This document shows positions 17,769-26,877 of a DNA stretch of 64,000 nucleotides, piece by piece. Location of the stretch: assembly GCA_027037535.1 (NCBI GenBank), contig JALVZQ010000002.1, positions 56,062 to 120,061 of the forward strand. Reading direction: 5' to 3'. Position 1 is the first letter of the stretch. Each line of letters starts with the position of its first letter. The stretch comes from Acidilobaceae archaeon. Lineage in GTDB: Archaea; Thermoproteota; Thermoprotei_A; Sulfolobales; Acidilobaceae. The position numbers and the translations under genes were made by a program. Under the pieces are notes generated by a model, which saw only the letters and a program-made list of their open reading frames with translations, did no database searches and had not been told where the DNA came from.

Positions 17769-18554
17769 ATGCGATATAATTTAATAATATTGTTAATTTT
17801 ACTCGCTATTTCATTTATCCTTATCTATAACCTATATTATTCATGCAAACTTACCGATGAAATAAATACCACTGTCGAGGATTACTATCTGAACTCGACT
17901 AGTATTTTAATAAACAATTATGATAATAAGACGATTGAGAAGAGTTTCTCGGATCCCTGGGGATATGTTCTCATTAATCCCTCCAGCTATTATGTAAGAT
18001 ATGATAATGGTTCGTGGAGTCCTAAGTCTATGGATACTCAAAAGATTATGGACTGGTTTAGTAGCGTATTTCCCGAGTCTGCAAATTCCATGGTAGAGTA
18101 TAAGGTAGGCAATAAAACAGTTGGTTCAGCGTTCTTGGGATCCGCGGTATATGGTTATATGTGGAATGAGACTATTGAGGTTCCAGTCAGAGGAGATGTG
18201 TGTAGGGTTCTGCGGTTCATAGTTGCTACACGTGCTGTGTGGGATTTTAATTATACAATGACGAATAGGAGCTTTATCGTTGCAGCGGCTTTCTATGATA
18301 AACAAGGTAATCTAATAGGCCGTAACTTTATAGGTTTTGGCATGGCGTCTAGAGAGGGAGATAACAAGTATGTAATGTACTCGACGAGTTATCCTGGATG
18401 CGAGAAAAACCCTAGTCTGATAGATATAAACGGTGACGGAGTCATCGATATACGTGCCGAAATTGTAGTATTTGCTACATCAGATCCTGGAGTCGGGCAT
18501 GCAAATGTCGGAGCGTATGCTCTCGGTTATCTGGAGGTTCTTCCTTGTAAATAG
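17769..18554 (+). CDS. secreted or membrane-anchored protein with calcium-loop motif
   Basis: A 261-residue exported protein of unknown family. An N-terminal anchor helix (LIILLILLAISFILIYNLYY) is followed by an extracytoplasmic domain with at least eight Asn-X-Ser/Thr sites. Near the C-terminus DINGDGVIDIRAE has the DxNxDGxID calcium-loop spacing seen in dockerin and EF-hand loops. Cysteines near residues 156, 218 and the end could form disulphides. A very strong GGAGGACGAGGAG ribosome region precedes the ATG. It stands alone. Confidence 0.6.
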   Translation: MRYNLIILLILLAISFILIYNLYYSCKLTDEINTTVEDYYLNSTSILINNYDNKTIEKSFSDPWGYVLINPSSYYVRYDNGSWSPKSMDTQKIMDWFSSVFPESANSMVEYKVGNKTVGSAFLGSAVYGYMWNETIEVPVRGDVCRVLRFIVATRAVWDFNYTMTNRSFIVAAAFYDKQGNLIGRNFIGFGMASREGDNKYVMYSTSYPGCEKNPSLIDINGDGVIDIRAEIVVFATSDPGVGHANVGAYALGYLEVLPCK

Positions 18555-18723
18555 ACTATACGGTCTTCAATACTATAATATATTGGACTACCGATACTGA
18601 AGACATCATTAATAGATAGTTATCCGGTTAATTGAAACTATGTTTTAGCTTAACTTTCTCGGATACACTGATTCCTGATTTATTCGTTGTGTAGTTTTAA
18701 ATTATGGTGGGGGACGTAGGTGC

Positions 18724-19293
18724 ATGCTTACTGAAAGAGAGAGAATAAGGCTTAGCAAGAAGATGACTGGGCTATTAAGGCATTATGGTGATAGATATGG
18801 GCTTAGGATCGATAAGAATGGATGGGTTAGGATAGAGGATCTTGTGAGGGCTCTGAGAAGTATCCCCGGCTATGAGTGGGTCGAGAAAAGACATGTTTTT
18901 GAGGTAGTAAGGAGGGATGATAAAGGAAGATACGAGGTCAAGGACGGATATATAAGGGCAAGATACGGGCATAGCATGCCCCATGTATCCCCGGAGTATG
19001 AGGAGGCTGCTAATCCTCCCAGCATACTATATCATGGTACCCCGCTCAGAAACCTTAGTAGTATAATGACTAGGGGTTTACTACCTGGCAAGCGGCATTG
19101 GGTTCATTTAACCACGATGCCCGAGATGGCTCTAGAAACTGGGAGGAGATATGGGAGACCTGTTGTATTACTTGAAATTGATACTAGTTGTCTTAAGAGG
19201 AGGAACATTACCTTATTTAGAGCATCTGATAAGGTAATCTTGGTGAGACACGTTCCTCCTGAATGCATAAAGGTGTCTAGAGTGGAGGACTAG
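18724..19293 (+). CDS. kptA: probable RNA 2'-phosphotransferase
   Basis: Tpt1/KptA enzyme that removes an internal 2'-phosphate from RNA using NAD+. Core motifs are present: RLSKKMTGLLRHYG at the N-terminus, RARYGHS (usually RAxQGHS), YHGT, WVHLT, and RPVVLLEID. Length of 189 residues is typical. The Gln of RAxQGHS is Tyr here, a mild change. In archaea its natural substrate is uncertain because tRNA ligation uses a different pathway. Confidence 0.92.
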   Translation: MLTERERIRLSKKMTGLLRHYGDRYGLRIDKNGWVRIEDLVRALRSIPGYEWVEKRHVFEVVRRDDKGRYEVKDGYIRARYGHSMPHVSPEYEEAANPPSILYHGTPLRNLSSIMTRGLLPGKRHWVHLTTMPEMALETGRRYGRPVVLLEIDTSCLKRRNITLFRASDKVILVRHVPPECIKVSRVED

Positions 19294-19311
19294 GATTCCG
19301 TTATGTTGTGG

Positions 19312-19857
19312 TCAGGAATGTGCCTGGTTCAAAATACAGTTCAGAGCGTCTCTACCGTTTATCTTTTTGACATTATATCCGTGTTCCTTGATTAGATGCT
19401 TTATACAATTATAGTCGAGGATTCTCCGACAGTTTTCTCTGGATAGGAGTTTTTGTGATAAATCCATTACCCCTATTTGGGATAATTCGGCGATCTTTAC
19501 TAGTAGAGCGGTATATAGTGCCAGACATTCTCCTGTATCCTTGTCTTTTTCTTCGAGTGCTTCGCTACAAATATGGGCTTCATAGAATCGTTCGCTTGCT
19601 ATAAGCTCTCTTATTGTTTCTATTCCCTTGCATTCCCTGGGATCTATGGGATTACGGACTGCCACTTTTAGGCCTGTTTCCTCTATTATCTCGAGTGCTC
19701 GTCTATGCTTTTGTTCTTGTACAAGTATTTCTATTCTGTTGGATGAGCGCCTGATTATGTATGGTTTGATATGGTTCCTATTCCGGTATAGTTTTTCTAG
19801 TGCTGGTCCTGGATTGGTGCTCACCGGTGTTGTTTCTATTATTTTCCATTTCTTCAA
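19312..19857 (-). CDS. hypothetical protein with DUF309-like helical segment
   Basis: A 181-residue protein starting at TTG 19857. The middle part IRELIASERFYEAHICSEALEEK resembles the FxxGxFxEAHExLE core of DUF309 proteins, but the usual Trp and second half are weak. The N-terminal 70 residues are alpha/beta with many charges. It is divergent from the gene at 19994. The family assignment is tentative; the coding call rests on length and composition. Confidence 0.5.
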   Translation of the reverse strand: MKKWKIIETTPVSTNPGPALEKLYRNRNHIKPYIIRRSSNRIEILVQEQKHRRALEIIEETGLKVAVRNPIDPRECKGIETIRELIASERFYEAHICSEALEEKDKDTGECLALYTALLVKIAELSQIGVMDLSQKLLSRENCRRILDYNCIKHLIKEHGYNVKKINGRDALNCILNQAHS

Positions 19858-19993
19858 GTTTCTCTACTCTCCTTATATGGCCTCTATACTAGTTCCATTT
19901 TCCATAGGAAAATTGTTATGTAGTTTAGCTATATTACTTACTATATTGATTAAGAAGAGTAGTGGTGATCTAGGATTGGTTATTTTCTTGAGA

Positions 19994-20473
19994 ATGCCGC
20001 CACGCATTAAGGTGTATGAGGCTTTAGGGGCGCTGGCTGATAGACGTGTGACCCCGCGTTTGGAAGATAGTGTTGTACGTGCCAGGGTTGTGTCTAGTGA
20101 TGGCTCGCGGCAATATAGGGTTGTTGTGCTTAGGAAACATGATTTTCTTTATTATGTTTATAGTAATGATAATGGCACAGTATATAGGAGATATGTCGGG
20201 TACCCTATAATTTCCGTCATGATGGCCTCCGGATATCTTCCTTATGACGAGTCTCTTGCCGAGGCACTTAAAGGTGTTCCGTGGAGAAGGCTCAACGAGG
20301 AGTTCAAGAAGTATAGGCTTGTAGAAGAATACATTCTTGGTAGGTTGGACGACGAGGTTAGAAGTAGGCTCCTCGAATTCGTTGACAGTGTGCTTGGCAA
20401 GATTAAGCAAATGAAGATTTTCTATGACGAGGAGCTTGGTAGGACTCACTCGTTAACTGACTGGCTCCCATAG
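19994..20473 (+). CDS. hypothetical protein
   Basis: A 159-residue charged soluble protein of no family I recognise. It begins MPPRIKVYEALGALADRRVTP, has a beta-rich middle (YRVVVLRKHDFLYYVYSND) and a helical C-terminus (EYILGRLDDEVRSRLLEFVDSVLGKI). The frame is open far upstream, but that part is antisense to the divergent gene, so I start at ATG 19994; TTG 19988 is an alternative. Its 3' end overlaps the convergent radical SAM gene by 21 bases. Confidence 0.55.
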   Translation: MPPRIKVYEALGALADRRVTPRLEDSVVRARVVSSDGSRQYRVVVLRKHDFLYYVYSNDNGTVYRRYVGYPIISVMMASGYLPYDESLAEALKGVPWRRLNEEFKKYRLVEEYILGRLDDEVRSRLLEFVDSVLGKIKQMKIFYDEELGRTHSLTDWLP

Positions 20474-21589
20474 TATCCCTAGTCTTGTAGCCGTTTTTCT
20501 TACCTCCTCTATCTCCACTGCCTTTGGTCTCCGGGAGATCTCGGGCCATCTATGTGGAGTTTTCTTAACTAAGTGCATTGGAGTGTATTGATCCATTATG
20601 TTAACTAATATCTTGTCTTTTGGTAGGTTTTTCGATATCCATTCCATTATTGGTAGACTGCAGCACTCTATGTGTCCTGGTAGGACTAGGTGGCGGATTA
20701 TCATGTCCCCATGGGTAGCTGCTATTTTGAGGTTTCTGGTTACGACTTCCCAGTAGTTTTTTACTGCGCTTAGTCTGAATGCGCACTTGTTGTTTCCATA
20801 TTTGAAGTCTGGGAGCCAGATATCTATTAGGTCTACTAGTAGCATTAGGGTCTCTATTGTCATATACATGTTGCTGTTCCAGAGCTGTGGAATATTGCTT
20901 CTAACATATTTCAGGCTCTCTATTATGGTGTGGGCGCTTGGTGTTGGGTCGCCGCCTACATGATTTATGTTTCTTGCTCCTTTCCTAGCTAGTATGTCTT
21001 GGATGTAGGCTAGTTCTATTGGCGAGACTATTTTCCCTAGGCGAGGAGCTATTTGGCTTATATCGTAGTTCTGGCAGAATACGCATGTAAAGTTGCATCC
21101 GCCATAGAATATCGTGCCGCTGGGGACTAGTGGTGCTTCTTCTCCCATATGGAGGAACGCGCTGTGAACGTATGTTTCATATTTGAGTCTGCATGCTCCT
21201 ATTTGTTTTGTTCTATCTATGAGGCATCTCCTCTCGCATAGTCTGCACGGTGTAGTCAGTCTCTTAACTAGTTCTATTTTTAAGTCAAGAAAACTCGGCT
21301 CTGCTGTACCTATGTAGGTTGAATATCTAGGCTTATCGTTTTCTTTTATTTCCCGCCATATCTTATTGAATTCCTCTTGGGTCTTCTCGTGGTGTCTCCA
21401 GAGGTCTTGCTCGTCTGCTTCCGAGAGCTCCTGTATGCTACTGTAAGCGTCTAATTGTAGAGATCTTGCTATAATGAACTTGGCTGGTTTCCAGCCTTTC
21501 ATCACATTATAATACCATGAGAGTCTACGCCTTACTTCCTCGTTTTTCCAGACTATGACCGCGTCTGGCCTTATTATTTCCCAGCCCAT
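20453..21589 (-). CDS. radical SAM protein, PflX-like (COG1313)
   Basis: A 378-residue radical S-adenosylmethionine protein of the pyruvate-formate-lyase-activating-enzyme-like group PflX. An N-terminal cysteine cluster (CRLCERRC...GACRL, about residues 121-140) precedes the [4Fe-4S] motif CNFTCVFCQN (CxxxCxxC, about 176-185). This is followed by HVGGDPTPS, the usual GGEPTP segment with Asp for Glu. The rest gives a TIM-barrel pattern (WLPDFKYGNNKCA; RHLVLPGH). No glycyl radical enzyme gene is in the window, so the partner and reaction are unknown. Confidence 0.88.
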   Translation of the reverse strand: MGWEIIRPDAVIVWKNEEVRRRLSWYYNVMKGWKPAKFIIARSLQLDAYSSIQELSEADEQDLWRHHEKTQEEFNKIWREIKENDKPRYSTYIGTAEPSFLDLKIELVKRLTTPCRLCERRCLIDRTKQIGACRLKYETYVHSAFLHMGEEAPLVPSGTIFYGGCNFTCVFCQNYDISQIAPRLGKIVSPIELAYIQDILARKGARNINHVGGDPTPSAHTIIESLKYVRSNIPQLWNSNMYMTIETLMLLVDLIDIWLPDFKYGNNKCAFRLSAVKNYWEVVTRNLKIAATHGDMIIRHLVLPGHIECCSLPIMEWISKNLPKDKILVNIMDQYTPMHLVKKTPHRWPEISRRPKAVEIEEVRKTATRLGILWEPVS

Positions 21590-21701
21590 AACTTCTCACA
21601 CAAGATTCTAATTGTTTATATCAATAGTGGCGAGTATTATTCTGTAATATATGAAACGTTATTTCGCTTACGGATATACAGGTCTAGACGGGTGATTTTC
21701 C

Positions 21702-23072
21702 TTGGTGCGTAAACATGTTCCCGTAGCACTTTCTATTGCCGGTAGTGATAGCATTGGAGGATCAGGTATAGAGGTAGATCTCAAGACTTTCGCGGTCTTC
21801 GGGGTCCATGGTACTGTTGCTATAACTAGTGTCGTTGCTCAAAACACCATGGGCGTCTATAATGTATATGATCTCCCTCCAGAAGTCGTTGCTAGGCAGA
21901 TTGAGGTTATTGTCGGGGATCTTGGCGTTGATGCAGCTAAGACCGGTATGTTGAGTAATAAGGGTATCATAGAGGCTGTGGCAAGGATCTTAGGAAAATA
22001 TGATTTTCCACTGGTGGTTGATCCCGTCATTGTTGCGGAGAGCGGTGATCTGCTTCTTAAAGAAGATGCGGTTGAGGCCCTCGCGAAGTCACTGTTGCCT
22101 AGGGCATATGTAGTGGCTCTCAACAGGATGGAGGCGGAGAGGCTTGCTGGTATTAAGATTAGTGGATTGTCTGATGCGGAGAAAGCAGCTAAGCTTATCA
22201 GTAAAGAGTATGGTGTTGAGTCCGTAATTTTTAGAGAAGGATACTTAGAGGGGAGTGAAAGCGTAGATGTATTGTATTATAGGGGTAGAACCTCTCTATA
22301 CAGGTCTCCCCGTGTAATAAATGGATGTTATCAGGGTAGAGGTTCTAGTTTTAGTGCCGCTATAACTGCTAATCTTGCGAAGGGTTATCCTATCGAAGAA
22401 GCTGTATATAGGGCTAAAAGATTCATTATTGAGGCAATACGGTATGGGCTTAAGATAGGTTCGGGACACTGCCTAGTTAACCCTGGCGTGTGGCTCGAAC
22501 TTGACGCGGAGAAACACCGTGTGATTGGAGATCTTGAAACTGCTTTATGGATAATCCTCGAAAACGAGGACGTATTCTATGATCACATTGCAGAGGTTGG
22601 TTCGAATATTGCGATGAGTCTCCCGGCTCAGTATGTTAGGAGCATACATGACGTTGCAGCCATAGATGGGAGAATTCGTAGAGGCATGAGAGGCCTATCT
22701 GCTGGCTCTATTATGTGGGGTGCCTCGAGACACATGGCAAGACTCATTATTGCTGCCCAGAGGTTTGATCCAAGAATACGAGCAGCCATGAATCTTAGAT
22801 TCTCGGATGATCTTATTGAAGCGCTTAGAAGGTCGGGATTGAGCGTCGTATACATTGATAGAGAAAGGGAGCCTTCAATAGTAGGCAGTCTTGAGGGCCG
22901 AAGTTTGCCTTGGAGCCTTGAGCAGGCAGTTTCCTTGAATAATGGAAGAGTTCCCGACGTGATATATGATAGAGGATCTAAGGGAAGAGAGGCTATGGTG
23001 AGGATTCTTGGGCCATCCGCCTCATACCTTGTTAATCTGGTTCTACATGCATTAACTAGATATTTTCCTTAA
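21702..23072 (+). CDS. thiDN: bifunctional HMP(-P) kinase / thiamine-phosphate synthase, ThiD-ThiN
   Basis: Thiamine biosynthesis fusion. The N-terminal 270 residues are ThiD (ribokinase fold; IAGSDSIGGSGIEVDLKTF, AAKTGMLSN, PLVVDPVIVAESGDLLL). The last 175 are ThiN, the archaeal thiamine-phosphate synthase (PAQYVRSIHDVAAIDGRI, GASRHMARLI, RFDPRIRAAMNLRF). The start is TTG 21702. The ThiD phosphate-binding end is altered: where the family has GTGC, this protein has GRGS at residues 212-215, so the catalytic Cys is Ser. Identity is sure, but kinase activity should not be assumed. Confidence 0.9.
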   Translation: MVRKHVPVALSIAGSDSIGGSGIEVDLKTFAVFGVHGTVAITSVVAQNTMGVYNVYDLPPEVVARQIEVIVGDLGVDAAKTGMLSNKGIIEAVARILGKYDFPLVVDPVIVAESGDLLLKEDAVEALAKSLLPRAYVVALNRMEAERLAGIKISGLSDAEKAAKLISKEYGVESVIFREGYLEGSESVDVLYYRGRTSLYRSPRVINGCYQGRGSSFSAAITANLAKGYPIEEAVYRAKRFIIEAIRYGLKIGSGHCLVNPGVWLELDAEKHRVIGDLETALWIILENEDVFYDHIAEVGSNIAMSLPAQYVRSIHDVAAIDGRIRRGMRGLSAGSIMWGASRHMARLIIAAQRFDPRIRAAMNLRFSDDLIEALRRSGLSVVYIDREREPSIVGSLEGRSLPWSLEQAVSLNNGRVPDVIYDRGSKGREAMVRILGPSASYLVNLVLHALTRYFP

Positions 23073-23146
23073 CTATTATCTATAATATTATTATCCTAGT
23101 TGTTTTTTCTCTGGGAAAAAGTGTAAAAATTATGGGTAGGATGAGT

Positions 23147-24259
23147 TTATGCTTCTTCTTGCTTTAGTATCTCTCCGAAGTCCAGTGTCTTGCTGGGCTT
23201 TTCTGGTAGTATTCCTTGGGGCCTGAAGTATAGGACTAGTAGTATTATGATGCCTACGAGTATGTTGCTTAGGTATGCTGCGGCCATCTGTATTAGTGCG
23301 CTGTGTCCTGCTGCGAGCTGTGGGAGTCCGTAGTCTATCATTCTTCTGAGTACCATGAATACTATTACTCCGAGTACCGCTCCTTTATTGTTGGCCATTC
23401 CTCCTAGTATTAGGAAGGCCCAAGGGAAGAATGTCCAATACACTCTATCGAATGATAATGACTGTGCAGCTAGGTTTGCCTCTATGTATACTAGTCCTGC
23501 TAGGCTCGCTATTATGCTACTCACAATTATTACCTTTAGTCTTATCCCCGCAACGTCCCTACCGTATACGCCTGCCGCTATTTCGTCGTCTCTCACGGCT
23601 CTCATTGCTCTGCCCATAGGGCTGTGTGCCAGTTTTTCAGCGTATAGGTATACTAGTACAACTACAACTAGCCCAAATATTATTGCGAACACTCTGTTAT
23701 CCGCGGCGAACTTTACGGCCCATAGTCCTTTGGGTCCACCGTTCAGGCTTTCTGTCTGCCTGAATATGACCATTACCATGAGCTCGCTGAATGAGAGTAG
23801 TAGGATAGCTAGATACTCTTCCCTTAGCCTGAGCGCTGCATAGCTTGCGATTAGGCCCATGATAGCCGCTAGTCCAACTGCGATCAGGACGATCGCTATG
23901 AATAACATAGCTACTATCATTGGGTGGTCCTGGAGGAACGGGTATATGTATTGGTTAGCTACTATCCTGTTAGCGTCTGTGTCTGCTGCGGCTGCTACTA
24001 GGCTTGGATAGTCCTGGCCTAAGTGGTTTTTCAGAAATTCTAGGGCTTCCTGGGCTAGCGCGGGGTCTTGTTTTTCTACTATCCATGCGGCTAGCCTTAT
24101 TCCGATTCCTTGTGCGGCCCATGCTCCCATGAATACGAATACTGCTTTTCCGAAGTTTGGTATGCCTGTGTAGCCTGCTTCTAGGTTGAGGCTTATTGTG
24201 GTTATGATATATGCTATTAGTAGGATGAGCCATGTATCACTGAATATTAGGAACTCCAT
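23147..24259 (-). CDS. livM: branched-chain amino acid type ABC transporter permease
   Basis: LivM-type membrane subunit, 370 residues and about nine predicted helices. It opens with TISLNLEAGYTGIPNFGKAVF, the family hallmark (LxLxxGYxGxxxxGxAxF), and has the cytoplasmic loop SPMGRAMRAVRDDEIAAGVYGRDV with the EAA-like contact for the ATPase, and a conserved FPWAFLILGGMANNKGAVLG. It carries an insert of about 50 residues (66-115) between early helices, somewhat long for the family. It is the last gene of livG-livF-livH-livM. Uptake of branched-chain amino acids is inferred; amides or other amino acids are possible. Confidence 0.9.
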   Translation of the reverse strand: MEFLIFSDTWLILLIAYIITTISLNLEAGYTGIPNFGKAVFVFMGAWAAQGIGIRLAAWIVEKQDPALAQEALEFLKNHLGQDYPSLVAAAADTDANRIVANQYIYPFLQDHPMIVAMLFIAIVLIAVGLAAIMGLIASYAALRLREEYLAILLLSFSELMVMVIFRQTESLNGGPKGLWAVKFAADNRVFAIIFGLVVVVLVYLYAEKLAHSPMGRAMRAVRDDEIAAGVYGRDVAGIRLKVIIVSSIIASLAGLVYIEANLAAQSLSFDRVYWTFFPWAFLILGGMANNKGAVLGVIVFMVLRRMIDYGLPQLAAGHSALIQMAAAYLSNILVGIIILLVLYFRPQGILPEKPSKTLDFGEILKQEEA

Positions 24260-24266
24260 GGCGCCT

Positions 24267-25271
24267 TCACCTCCTTAGGATCTTTTGTTTTAACTTTGAC
24301 CAGTCTACTCCTGCTAGTCCTTGTGGGGCAAAGAGTAGGACGATTATTACTAGGCCCAGGCTCATCACTTTTTCGTAGTTAATAATTGCTATTTCTGGTA
24401 GTCCTAGTGCAGGCGCAAAGTATCCGTTGTAGAGTGCGTTTATTATTGATGTTAGTAGTTTCTCGGCTAGTCCTACGATGAATCCTCCTACTAGTCCCCA
24501 GTATATGCTTGTCAGTCCTCCGACTATGCTGCCTGCGAATACGCTTACTATAATTAGGGCACTGCTATTAGGGCTGGTGTCTTTTAGGCTGAACGCTATT
24601 AGTGATCCTGCAACTCCTGCTAGTGCTCCACTCACGAACCATGATACAGTATATACTAGGTTGGTGTTTACTCCCATGACTGCTGCGAGGTTAGGGTTCT
24701 CTATTGTGGCCCTCATGGCTACTCCGAACTTGGTCTTTGTAAGGAACAGGTGGAAGATGAGTGTTAGTAGTACTGCTGCTATTGGTAGTACGAAGTTTGA
24801 AGCTTTGAGTTCTAGCCCGCAGCATTGTATTGTTGGGTCCCAAGGGCCTATGTTTACTCCATAGAGCTTTGGTAAGTGTTTTCCTGTCATAGCGTTTAGA
24901 AGGAAGCTTAGTATGTTGAGGAGGATGATGTCTATCGCGAATGTTGCAATCATTAGGCCGATTACATCGTTGCCCTTGTCTTGTAGTGGCTTCATTACTA
25001 GTAGGTACATTATCATTGCGAATACTCCTGCTACTACGAATGATAGGAGTGGTCCTACAATGAAGAGCTGATAACTAGCTCCCTCATAGTAGACTCTATC
25101 TATTAGGAAAAGCATTACTATTGCTCCAAGCATTCCTATTGTTGCGTGTGCGAAGTTGGCGACTCTAGTAGTTACATATGTTAGGCTTAGACCCATGCTC
25201 AATAAGCCTAAAGCAGCAGCGTAAGCTATCGCACTCATTAGGAAGACTCCGCTTGGAATAATCTCCACCAT
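24267..25271 (-). CDS. livH: branched-chain amino acid type ABC transporter permease
   Basis: LivH-type membrane subunit of 334 residues with about eight predicted helices. Hallmarks are LGLLSMGLSLTYVTTRVANFAHATIG near the N-terminus and TKFGVAMRATIENPNLAAVMGVNTNLVY in the ATPase-contact loop. FVSGALAGVAGSLIAF and SIVGGLTSIYWGLVGGFIVG follow. It lies between livF and livM with gaps of 7-13 bases, so all four genes share one transcript. Confidence 0.91.
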   Translation of the reverse strand: MVEIIPSGVFLMSAIAYAAALGLLSMGLSLTYVTTRVANFAHATIGMLGAIVMLFLIDRVYYEGASYQLFIVGPLLSFVVAGVFAMIMYLLVMKPLQDKGNDVIGLMIATFAIDIILLNILSFLLNAMTGKHLPKLYGVNIGPWDPTIQCCGLELKASNFVLPIAAVLLTLIFHLFLTKTKFGVAMRATIENPNLAAVMGVNTNLVYTVSWFVSGALAGVAGSLIAFSLKDTSPNSSALIIVSVFAGSIVGGLTSIYWGLVGGFIVGLAEKLLTSIINALYNGYFAPALGLPEIAIINYEKVMSLGLVIIVLLFAPQGLAGVDWSKLKQKILRR

Positions 25272-25284
25272 AGCTCCTCACCTC

Positions 25285-26001
25285 CTACTTTGCCAGCCCA
25301 AGGTATAGCCTGCCTAGATCCTTGTTCTCGAGAAGCTCCTGCGCTTTGCCGTAGAACGCTATTCTTCCAGAGACTAGTAGGAGGGCATTGTCTCCTATCT
25401 CTAAGCCTAGTTTCGCGTTCTGCTCGACCAAAATAATTGTTTTTCCTAGTTCGTCTCTAAGCCAAATTATTTTTTCGACAACTTCTTTTGCAGCTATTGG
25501 TGCTAGGCCTGCTGTTGGCTCATCGAACATTATGAGATCTGGTTCTCTTATAAGGGTCATAGCCATTGCTAAGAGCTGTCTCTGGCCACCGCTTAGGCTC
25601 TTTGCCTTGTCCTTGAGCTTGCTCTTGAGGAAGGGGAATGATTCTAGGACTTTCTCTACTCTTTCTTCAACTAGTGCTGGGGGCAGAGTATAGCCTGCCA
25701 TTCTGAGGTTTTCTTCGACTGTTAGCTCTGCGAAGACATTGTCGGTCTGTGGCAGATACGCAAGACCTATTCTTGCCTTTGCGTGTGGTGGTAGTCTGGT
25801 TATGTCTTTTTCATTGTAGATTATGTTGCCGCTGTATACTTTTGCTATTCCGAATATTGCTTTTAGCGTGGTGCTTTTTCCGCTACCGTTTGGTCCTACT
25901 ATTATGAGTATTTCTTGTTTCTCGACTTTGAAGTCTAGGTCGAAGAGTATATGGAATCTTCCATATCCTGCGTTCAGGGCCTTTACTTCTAACAGCGCCA
26001 T
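25285..26001 (-). CDS. livF: branched-chain amino acid type ABC transporter ATPase
   Basis: LivF-type ATPase of 238 residues. Walker A GPNGSGKST, Q-loop LPQTDNVFAELTVEENL, signature LSGGQRQLLAMA, Walker B LIMFDEPTAGLAP and switch VEQNAK are complete. LivF and LivG form a heterodimer in this family. It begins two bases after livG. Confidence 0.93.
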   Translation of the reverse strand: MALLEVKALNAGYGRFHILFDLDFKVEKQEILIIVGPNGSGKSTTLKAIFGIAKVYSGNIIYNEKDITRLPPHAKARIGLAYLPQTDNVFAELTVEENLRMAGYTLPPALVEERVEKVLESFPFLKSKLKDKAKSLSGGQRQLLAMAMTLIREPDLIMFDEPTAGLAPIAAKEVVEKIIWLRDELGKTIILVEQNAKLGLEIGDNALLLVSGRIAFYGKAQELLENKDLGRLYLGLAK

Positions 26002-26003
26002 GT

Positions 26004-26768
26004 CTAACCACCCAGATAGCTTTCTATTACTTTGGGGTGTGTGAGGACTTCTTCTGGCTCTCCGTGGGCTACTACTTTTCCAAACGCCATTGCATATGCA
26101 TAATCCACGTATCCTACTGCTATATCTAGTCTGTGTTCTACAATAAGGAAGGTTATTCCTCTCTCCTCCTTGATCTGTTTGATTCTCTGGAAAATCTCGT
26201 GTGCTAGTGTCGGGTTAACTCCTGCTGTAGGCTCATCCATTAGTATAATTTTGGGATTATCTGGCATGAGGCTCCTGCTTACTTCTAGTAGCTTCATCTG
26301 TCCACCGCTGAGCTCACTTGGCTTCTTGTCCCATAGGTGCCTGATCTTCGTAAATGTAATCATCCTTACACTTCTTCTAATGGTCTCTTCCTCGAACCCT
26401 ATCCACTTCTTCTTGAGTACTCCGGATACTACTCCTTCTCCGGGATTCCCATATCTTGCAAATGCAGTGTTTTCTAGGACTGTGAGGCCGGAGAATAATC
26501 TTGGTATCTGGAAGTTTCTAACGAGTCCCTTCCTGAACCTCTCGTGAGGCATGAGCCCTGTGATATCTTCCCCATCCAATATTACTCTTCCTTCATCGGG
26601 AGTGTAGACCCCGCTAATAACATTCATTAACGTAGTCTTACCGCTCCCATTAGGGCCTATTAATAGAGTTATCTTTCCTCTCGGAATCTCCAAGTCAACT
26701 CCATCTAACGCCCTCAAGGCCCCGAATTTCTTAACTACGCCTCGTACCTCGAGTATCGGATCACTCAT
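26004..26768 (-). CDS. livG: branched-chain amino acid type ABC transporter ATPase
   Basis: LivG-type ATPase, 254 residues. Walker A GPNGSGKTT, the LivG-specific MPHERFRKGLVRNFQIPRLF segment, signature LSGGQMKLLEV, Walker B KIILMDEPTAGVNP and switch VEHRLD are all intact. It is the first gene after a separate promoter. The ATG has GGAGGG about seven bases upstream and a CATATAAATAG box at 26832-26842. Confidence 0.93.
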   Translation of the reverse strand: MSDPILEVRGVVKKFGALRALDGVDLEIPRGKITLLIGPNGSGKTTLMNVISGVYTPDEGRVILDGEDITGLMPHERFRKGLVRNFQIPRLFSGLTVLENTAFARYGNPGEGVVSGVLKKKWIGFEEETIRRSVRMITFTKIRHLWDKKPSELSGGQMKLLEVSRSLMPDNPKIILMDEPTAGVNPTLAHEIFQRIKQIKEERGITFLIVEHRLDIAVGYVDYAYAMAFGKVVAHGEPEEVLTHPKVIESYLGG

Positions 26769-26781
26769 CGGTTATCCCTCC

Positions 26782-26842
26782 CGTTTCCACACACTCACAC
26801 TCTATCCCCCACTGGAAACGCAACCCTTTTTCTATTTATATG
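26782..26842 (-). promoter_or_regulatory. livGFHM promoter with inverted repeat at the transcript start
   Basis: On the minus strand CATATAAATAG (26842-26832) is a TATA box. The 8-base arms CGTTTCCA (+ strand 26782-26789) and TGGAAACG (26813-26820) form an inverted repeat. One arm falls where transcription should begin and the other lies in the leader. A regulator or RNA hairpin could act here. The same arm sequence appears in the CRISPR leaders. Confidence 0.45.
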
Positions 26843-26877
26843 TGTCCACATTAGGGGAGGAAAGAAAACTGTTTCTA

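Noticed and set aside
18568..18606. GTCTTCA...TGAAGAC inverted repeat after the gene ending at 18554
   Set aside because: Seven-base arms with a loop of about 25 bases in AT-rich DNA are too weak to claim a function.
22590..22620. tRNA-like GGTTCGAAT motif
   Set aside because: It lies inside the ThiN coding region, and no cloverleaf can be formed around it.
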